Below, piece by piece: positions 58,421 to 64,000 of a stretch of DNA of 64,000 bases (positions are counted from its first letter, which is position 1; the number at the start of each line of letters is the position of its first letter). Made by a program: the position numbers and the translations under genes. The stretch lies in assembly GCF_024166365.1 (NCBI RefSeq), contig NC_064822.1:106450823-106514822 (forward strand), given 5' to 3'. The stretch comes from Elephas maximus indicus. Its lineage: Eukaryota > Chordata > Mammalia > Proboscidea > Elephantidae. The notes under the pieces were generated by a model. That model did no database searches, was not told the origin of the DNA, and was given only the letters and a program-made list of their open reading frames with translations.

Positions 58421-58962
58421 GAGAGACCCTCAGCGACAGATCTTCAGTGACTAAACAAATTCTCCAGCGCTCCCATTTTTCTGTTTCCAGGACATGGAGC
58501 CACACTCCCATGCCTAAGGAGCACGATCCCCCCTTCTCCTAGCTCATGGATTCTTAGTCTTCAGCAGCCTGACTTGCTGCTACCTGCGCAAGGTATAGAG
58601 AAAAACGAACAAGCAACTATTATTTAGTTGTCTACTTATATGATGGATTGATTTAGATGTTTTCCTTTAATCCTTTTTTTTTTTAACATTATGTCTGATC
58701 TTAACAACTTTGCAAGCCCCCCCTCCCCCCACCCTTTTTTTTGCAACACATTTTTAAGATGGGGAAGAAGACTCAGAAGTCAGAAGTTTTATGAGATTAG
58801 CCAAGGCCATGCAACCTTGGTTTCTTACCTACTCAGAATAGTAGTATATATCTTCCTTCACCTATAAAGTCCTAAAGGATCTAGATGCATCCTCTCTTCG
58901 CTATCCTGCCATCCTATCTATCATCTTGTTTCCTTCTATTTTTCTGCTTCCATACTCTGCTT

Positions 58963-59127
58963 AGGAGCCCTGGTGGTGCAGTGGTTAAGAGCTCGGCTGC
59001 TAACCAAAAGGTCGGCACTTCGAATCCACCACCCGCTCCTTGGAAACCCTAGGGGAAGTTCTACTCTGTCCTATAGGGTCACTCTGAGTCGAAATCTCGT
59101 CAGCAATGGGTTTGGTTTGTTTTTTTG
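58963..59127 (+). repeat. AfroSINE, full length, with exact target duplication
   Basis: AGGAGCCCTGGTGGTGCAGT to CAGCAATGGGTTTGGTTTG and a T-rich end; flanked by TACTCTGCTT at 58953-58962 and 59128-59137. Confidence 0.97.
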
Positions 59128-59734
59128 TACTCTGCTTCAGTTCCACTGGCTCACAGACCTCCTTGCAGTTCCATTTTTCCACCTGCTAACCTTTTAACCA
59201 CATACTCCTTCACTTAATATCTTCTCAAATGTTCGTTTTCAGCGACAGACCTTCCCTAACCACATTTTCTAAAATGGTGCTTCCCCTGTCTCTATCTCCT
59301 TGCCTTATATTTCTTCTTAGCATTTACCATTTGACATATATTTTTCAGTCTTCTCTCACTTGACTAAATTCCATGACAGCAAGGAACTGGTTTGTACAGA
59401 GCCTGGTATTCGGCATTTAGAAGCTCAGAACATATTTACTGAATAAATGGATGGATGGATTTGAACTCAGGTTAGGCTTGTTACAAAGCCAGGTGCACTT
59501 TTCACTGCCACTAAGAAACCATGGAGCCAGATCTGCTGGCTACCAAACCATTTTAGTTTCAGACAGGTTGAATGGCTTGGAAAAAGTGTCAAGAATTTCA
59601 GTCCTCTCCCTCAGGTGACATCAGAGACTCCAAGAGGCTAGGATACAACACTGCAAAATGCAAAAGCAGCAGATGACAGAAAGTAATCCTTAAGGTACAT
59701 TGTGCTGATGATCTCCTTATCTTCTAAGATCTAG
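59128..59734. other. Intergenic spacer, nothing recognised
   Basis: Contains a short GGAT-type run near 59450; no gene seen. Confidence 0.4.
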
Positions 59735-59970
59735 GGGTGGTAAGAGCTCATGATCGAGAGCATGGACCCTGGAGCCAGACTGCTTGATTATAAACCTCAA
59801 CTGCTCCACTTACTAGCAGTGTGACCTTGGGCAAAGTCCATAACTTCTCGGTACCTTAACTTCCTGATCTGTAAAACGGACATAATAGTTTGTATCTCAT
59901 GGGGTTTTGTAAATATTAAGTAGTTAACATCTTATAAAATGTTTAGTACTATGTAAATGTTAGCTGTTTT
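59735..59970 (+). repeat. MIR SINE
   Basis: AGCATGGACCCTGGAGCCAG, TGTGACCTTGGGCAAAGTCC and CTGATCTGTAAAACGGACAT are diagnostic. Confidence 0.92.
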
Positions 59971-60034
59971 TATCCTAAGTTTTCTATTCAGATGTTCAAG
60001 AGGTTCTATTCATGATTTTGTTTTTCCTGGACAG

Positions 60035-60840
60035 ATAAAAGGCAAAAAGGAAGAGAAGGCCCCTGACCACTCTGTAGAATCACCCTACAGGCTATGGTTA
60101 GTGGGCTAAGGATGTGTCTCAAATGCCTAAACACCCAGAGTCATGGAAATTAGGGCACCACTGGCCCCAGTGCCAAAGCTTTGTTGGTTAATGCCACCAA
60201 ACTAGAAAATAGCCAAACCAAGGTTAGCACATCCTTTGAGAAGACAGCAGAATCCAATTTGGCAACAAGCTCTGAATCAGTAAAAAGATCTGAGAGTAAC
60301 AGAAATGTTGAAACTACATGGCTGTGATACTTGGACTTTTAACAGACATCACAACAATTTATCATAGAGTCACTTATTCACCATATTTTGTTGGCATGAT
60401 AGGATCACTAGGGAAGTTACTACAGTGTTGACGGTTTGCCCATAATAACTACAATTGTGCTCCAGCCTAAGCAGAGCCTATGGAAGGCAAGTGTCAGGCA
60501 GCAAGTGTCCAGGAAGCTTTAGTGCAGTAGAATACAAACTACAAAGAAAAGTGAGAAGAAATGCTAGTAATATTAACATTAATAATTACAACATTGGATA
60601 TCCAATTCCAAATGTTACTGCTTGTCCCAGACCACATTGCAACATATGTGTGGACCAGCTTAGAATACAAAAATCACGGATGGATGGTTTGTTTTGGGGG
60701 CAAAGAAGTCAAAGCAGAATAGGAGACAAAAACATAGGACAAAGAATAGGCACTGCAAACAGCTGCCACAGATGAAAACCAAAGGTCAGATTTCATGTCC
60801 TGGGCAGTGTTTACACATCAGTCTTGCAGTTACGTCTACA
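60035..60840 (+). pseudogene. Possible decayed processed pseudogene, source unknown
   Basis: The frame from about 60095 reads, with one stop, to TKVSTSFEKTAESNLATSSE and SVKRSESNRNVETTW near 60325, which is strikingly protein-like. Other frames downstream, including 106 codons at 60455-60775, are less so. No introns are evident. I cannot name a parent gene, and chance is not excluded. Confidence 0.25.
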
Positions 60841-62258
60841 CGTGGAGGTGCTCTGTTAACAGCATCCTGAGTTTACTGAACAACTGAATGGGTGTTAGGC
60901 GCTAAACTGTGTTTAACACATACCATCCCTCTTAACCCCAACAACCCTATGAATTGAATATTATCTTTCCTTTTTTTTTTTTAAGATAAGAAAGTTGAGG
61001 CCTCAGAGATTATTTTCTCCAAGGTCATGTCCAGAAAGAGCAAGATCTGGGATTTGAATGCAGGGCTCTCTGACCAAAAAGTGTACACTGTATCAACTAC
61101 CCCCCCTTAACCACCAAAAGATAAACAAGGATACATTCTCCAGAAAGGTGCAAATAAATAGGAGAGAGGGGGTATTATGTGCCGATCTTCTTACAGAAAA
61201 AAGAATTAAGATGAAATTCTAAGCAATTCTATTTGCTTTTCTGATATGGAACCTGTAGATTTATCCCTGAAGTTGTATGTTACTTTTCCTAATTCTACAC
61301 TAAGAGAAAGAGACCAGTATGTGCAAATCTGGAAAAAAGATGGCCCCATGACACAAACAACAAAAAAGCTATTTGAGTGGAATCAAGGAAGGTCTTAAAA
61401 AGGACATGCACAAATTTATCTCTATATGTACACAATATACACAAACACACAGAACCTATTTCAATAGCAAAATAGCCATCAGGTCTAAGGGGGTGAAATG
61501 CAGGGATGAGTTTAGAGAGGGCAAACTTAATAAACTCAACAAGGTGAATAAAAACCTGAAGCAAGGTTAAATCCTTAATGAAAAATCAAGCAGAGCTCAA
61601 GAAGAAAACAGGAATCTGCTGTGATTAAAATGAGGAACGTGTACCTCAACTTGAGCAAATCTAATATATGAAAATATACATTCACATAAACCAGTTATTA
61701 GTCATGTTCCAAAAGATTCCATACAGTACAAAATGGAGACACAATAACATTATTTTAAATAGCAAGTTCCCTTATAACTGACATGAATCCAATTGAAAAA
61801 TTTAAGTCATATACAATTTTAAATCTGGATTTGAGAATGGAAATGCTAGATGTAGTTGCAATTGTTAAGGTAACATTATTGACTACAATACCTTAGATCT
61901 ATGTTCACAGGCAACAACACAGATCTAGAAGTGAGAAGGAAAGAGGTAGAAAGAATAGGGAAGAAGTGGAAATGGATGGAAGTTCAAGGTCAAAGGTAAA
62001 ATACATGATCATTAAAAGAAGCAAGAAGGAGAAATAAAGGATTAATAATGTAGAAAAAACAGGTGCTGATGGCATGAATTTCAAGTCGCATGGAGCATCT
62101 TTTCCAGCTCATTCCAGTTTGCAGTGTTCTTCCTCATTTAAGCCTTACAATTGATATAATGAAACAAACCTTAATCACAAACTATTTTAGCAAAAAAAAG
62201 CCTTACCCCACTACTCAGAAAATAGAGCATTTACAGAAGCAGGAAAATGATGCATGAT
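60841..62258. other. Intergenic spacer, nothing recognised
   Basis: L2/MIR-like words near 60900-61090 (TGAATTGAATATTATC, TTGAATGCAGGGCTCT); otherwise unassigned. Confidence 0.4.
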
Positions 62259-62271
62259 TATTCTACTTGAA

Positions 62272-62436
62272 CCACACCCAAACCAAACCACTGCCATCTA
62301 GCCGACTCTGACTCATAGCGACCCTATAGGGCAGAGTAAAACTGCCCCTAGGGTTTCCAAGGAACTGCTGGTGGATTCGAACTGCCAACCTTTTGGTTAG
62401 CAGCCAAGCTCTTAATCACGGCGCCACTAGGGCTCC
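62272..62436 (-). repeat. AfroSINE, full length, with target duplication
   Basis: Reverse of the element on the plus strand, CAAACCACTGCCATCTAGCC to AATCACGGCGCCACTAGGGC; flanked by TATTCTACTTGAA (62259-62271) and TATTCTACATGAA (62437-62449). Confidence 0.97.
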
Positions 62437-62449
62437 TATTCTACATGAA

Positions 62450-63909
62450 TTAGTATATAAACAATGCAGCCAGGTGGGGCATCTGTGCAGTTCCAGTTGA
62501 GATTGGAGTTCTTGAAACAGACCAGTAGGGGCGGTAACAGATTACATTCCTACAGTGAAACCATCCATGGCTGAGGAAGCAGGCTAACAAAGGTTTCAGT
62601 ATAACGATAAAATGGCTCTTCAATTTCAGCTCTCCAGTACCAAATCATGTGGAATTGTTAGGCAGTGGCCAGAGAAAAAAACTACCGTGAAGAGGGAAGA
62701 GCTTGGCCCCGACTTCAAATATTTGTACTCCAAATTGGTGTTACTTTCAGAACTGAATGCAGAAGCATCATTTGATCTTTTATGTTGGTTTGCAAGACAG
62801 TCCAAATCTCTGCAGCAACCCTAAAAATACTTCATTGGAGTACTTGGGGATAACAAAGGGTTTTGAGAGCACTCCAGTAAGTATCAATCAGAAATGTATG
62901 GTCCCCTTATTCTAAGCTTTTTTCACACACCTCAGGTTTCCTGATGCCTCCAGAGGCCATGTGCCCCTCCAGCTCACTGTGGTGAGAGTCATGATCATGC
63001 TCTGCCCCTAAAACACACTCAGTGCCTGCAGGTGCCTGGCTTCTAGGAATCAGAGCATCATCTGCCCCTTACGTGGACCTCTCTTTCTTAGTTCTTTCAC
63101 AGATCTGGTTGTCTTTTATTTGTATACTGTAATCTGTTTCCAGCCAATGCGACCAACTCCCATTTCTCTCCTTTCAATAGCTTCTTAAATCATTTATGTG
63201 AGCAGACATTCTTATTGGGCAATAATATTGGGTAAAACAAAATTACTAAATAGCTACATTTCATGTAGTGACTAGTGCTCGGTCCTTAGGGTCCTGCAAT
63301 AACACCCCTGCCCCATTTTTCCCCCAATAACTCCCTCTTAACTATTAAGTCATTACATGATATATGAGTAGAATTCCATGTATCATTTGCATTAAGCAAG
63401 AGTCACAGGTTCACAGATTTGGAAAAGACTTTAAAAGTCATCTAGTCCAACCTTCCCAATCTAAAAAAAAAAAAAAAACCAAACAATAGCAGCCTGCTGA
63501 GGGGAGACCTGTCTTCTTTAGGAAGTCAGCCTAGGACTGAGTCAGTCCTAGGAACATAATACAACTGGGAAATGTCCCCCCCAGATGGGGACATCTAGTA
63601 ATCATTCACTGGAAAAGTATTTCAGCCTAATATGTCAAGTTGCCCAAGTCATTTTTAAATAATCATTGACTTGTTTAATTTTCTGGTTTCAAGGTTTTCA
63701 ATTTGTTTAAAACCAAGAGGAATTAGGTCATGTTGCAGGTTGATTTTAATGAACAAAAATCTCTGTATAAAAACATTTAAGCTTTATCAAATGCTTTAAA
63801 AACACACACACAAAAAACTTCAAAGCCAATACAGAATCTTAGAACATTATCTTTTTTCACGTCAACATAATCTGGATAAAACGTTACATGTGAAAAAGAA
63901 GACCCATGG

Positions 63910-63913
<4 letters not shown>
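62450..63913. other. Intergenic or TFCP2-proximal sequence, nothing recognised
   Basis: By synteny TFCP2's 3' end approaches from the right on the minus strand, but I see no recognisable coding or UTR sequence of it here. Confidence 0.35.

Positions 63914-63958
<45 letters not shown>
63914..63958. repeat. (CA)n microsatellite
   Basis: About 22 uninterrupted CA units near the right edge. Confidence 0.97.
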
Positions 63959-63960
<2 letters not shown>

Positions 63961-64000
63961 CATACAACCATTTTTAAGGAAGAACAAAAACACAGAGTGT

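Noticed and set aside
57565-58511. Open frames up to 204 codons on both strands
   Set aside because: CpG-island composition (Gly/Arg/Ala/Pro runs) around the CSRNP2 promoter, not coding.
62523-62537. CCAGTAGGGGCGG as a CTCF site
   Set aside because: One base short in the G-rich core relative to the consensus, so a weaker match than 33448.

Overview
This is a window of mammalian nuclear DNA. It holds two complete multi-exon genes and the 5' end of a third, set in interspersed repeats. The host is an afrotherian: AfroSINE copies (tRNA-like head, tail shared with an RTE LINE) are scattered on both strands, and a partial RTE LINE of the type carried by elephants and their relatives is present. 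Elephant or another paenungulate is the best guess, but the sequence alone does not fix the species. Gene content and order (SLC11A2 5' end, LETMD1, CSRNP2) match human 12q13.

Region 1, 1-5.6 kb, minus strand: the 5' end of SLC11A2 (DMT1, ferrous iron transporter). Both alternative first exons can be seen. The non-coding exon 1B lies in a CpG island and ends at a GTAAGG donor (3550). The coding exon 1A (ATG at 5093) reads MGKKQLKTEAAPHCEL and ends at a GTAAGT donor (5045). The rest of the gene lies left of the window.

Region 2, 5.7-33.3 kb: gene-poor spacer. It holds a four-copy 71-74 bp tandem repeat; a decayed class I endogenous retrovirus (7159-13701) whose 3' LTR was split by an RTE LINE; several MaLR LTRs; L1 pieces on both strands; RTE 3' fragments; many AfroSINEs; and old MIR/L2 sequence. 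Several insertions are nested with readable target-site duplications, which gives a relative chronology.

Region 3, 33.4-42.3 kb, plus strand: LETMD1 (mitochondrial inner-membrane protein). Nine coding exons join in frame to 360 codons plus stop. The promoter has a CCAAT box and an NRF1-type site, and a near-perfect CTCF core lies about 450 bp upstream of the ATG. An in-phase alternative terminal exon may lie at 42002-42120.

Region 4, 42.5-58.2 kb, minus strand: CSRNP2 (cysteine/serine-rich nuclear transcription factor), tail-to-tail with LETMD1. Four coding exons join to 543 codons plus stop. A 5' non-coding exon sits in a CpG-island promoter at about 57.6-58.4 kb with ZNF143/THAP11-like elements. 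Its first intron holds an unexplained protein-like exon candidate (55259-55467).

Region 5, 58.4-64 kb: intergenic, with two young AfroSINEs, a MIR, simple repeats and an unidentified protein-like stretch. By synteny the 3' end of TFCP2 should lie just beyond the right edge; I could not identify it inside. The three genes do not form one pathway; they are ordinary conserved neighbours. No new multi-gene system was found. The most useful leads are the regulatory motifs, two candidate unannotated exons, a long hairpin-forming inverted repeat and the layered transposon insertions.
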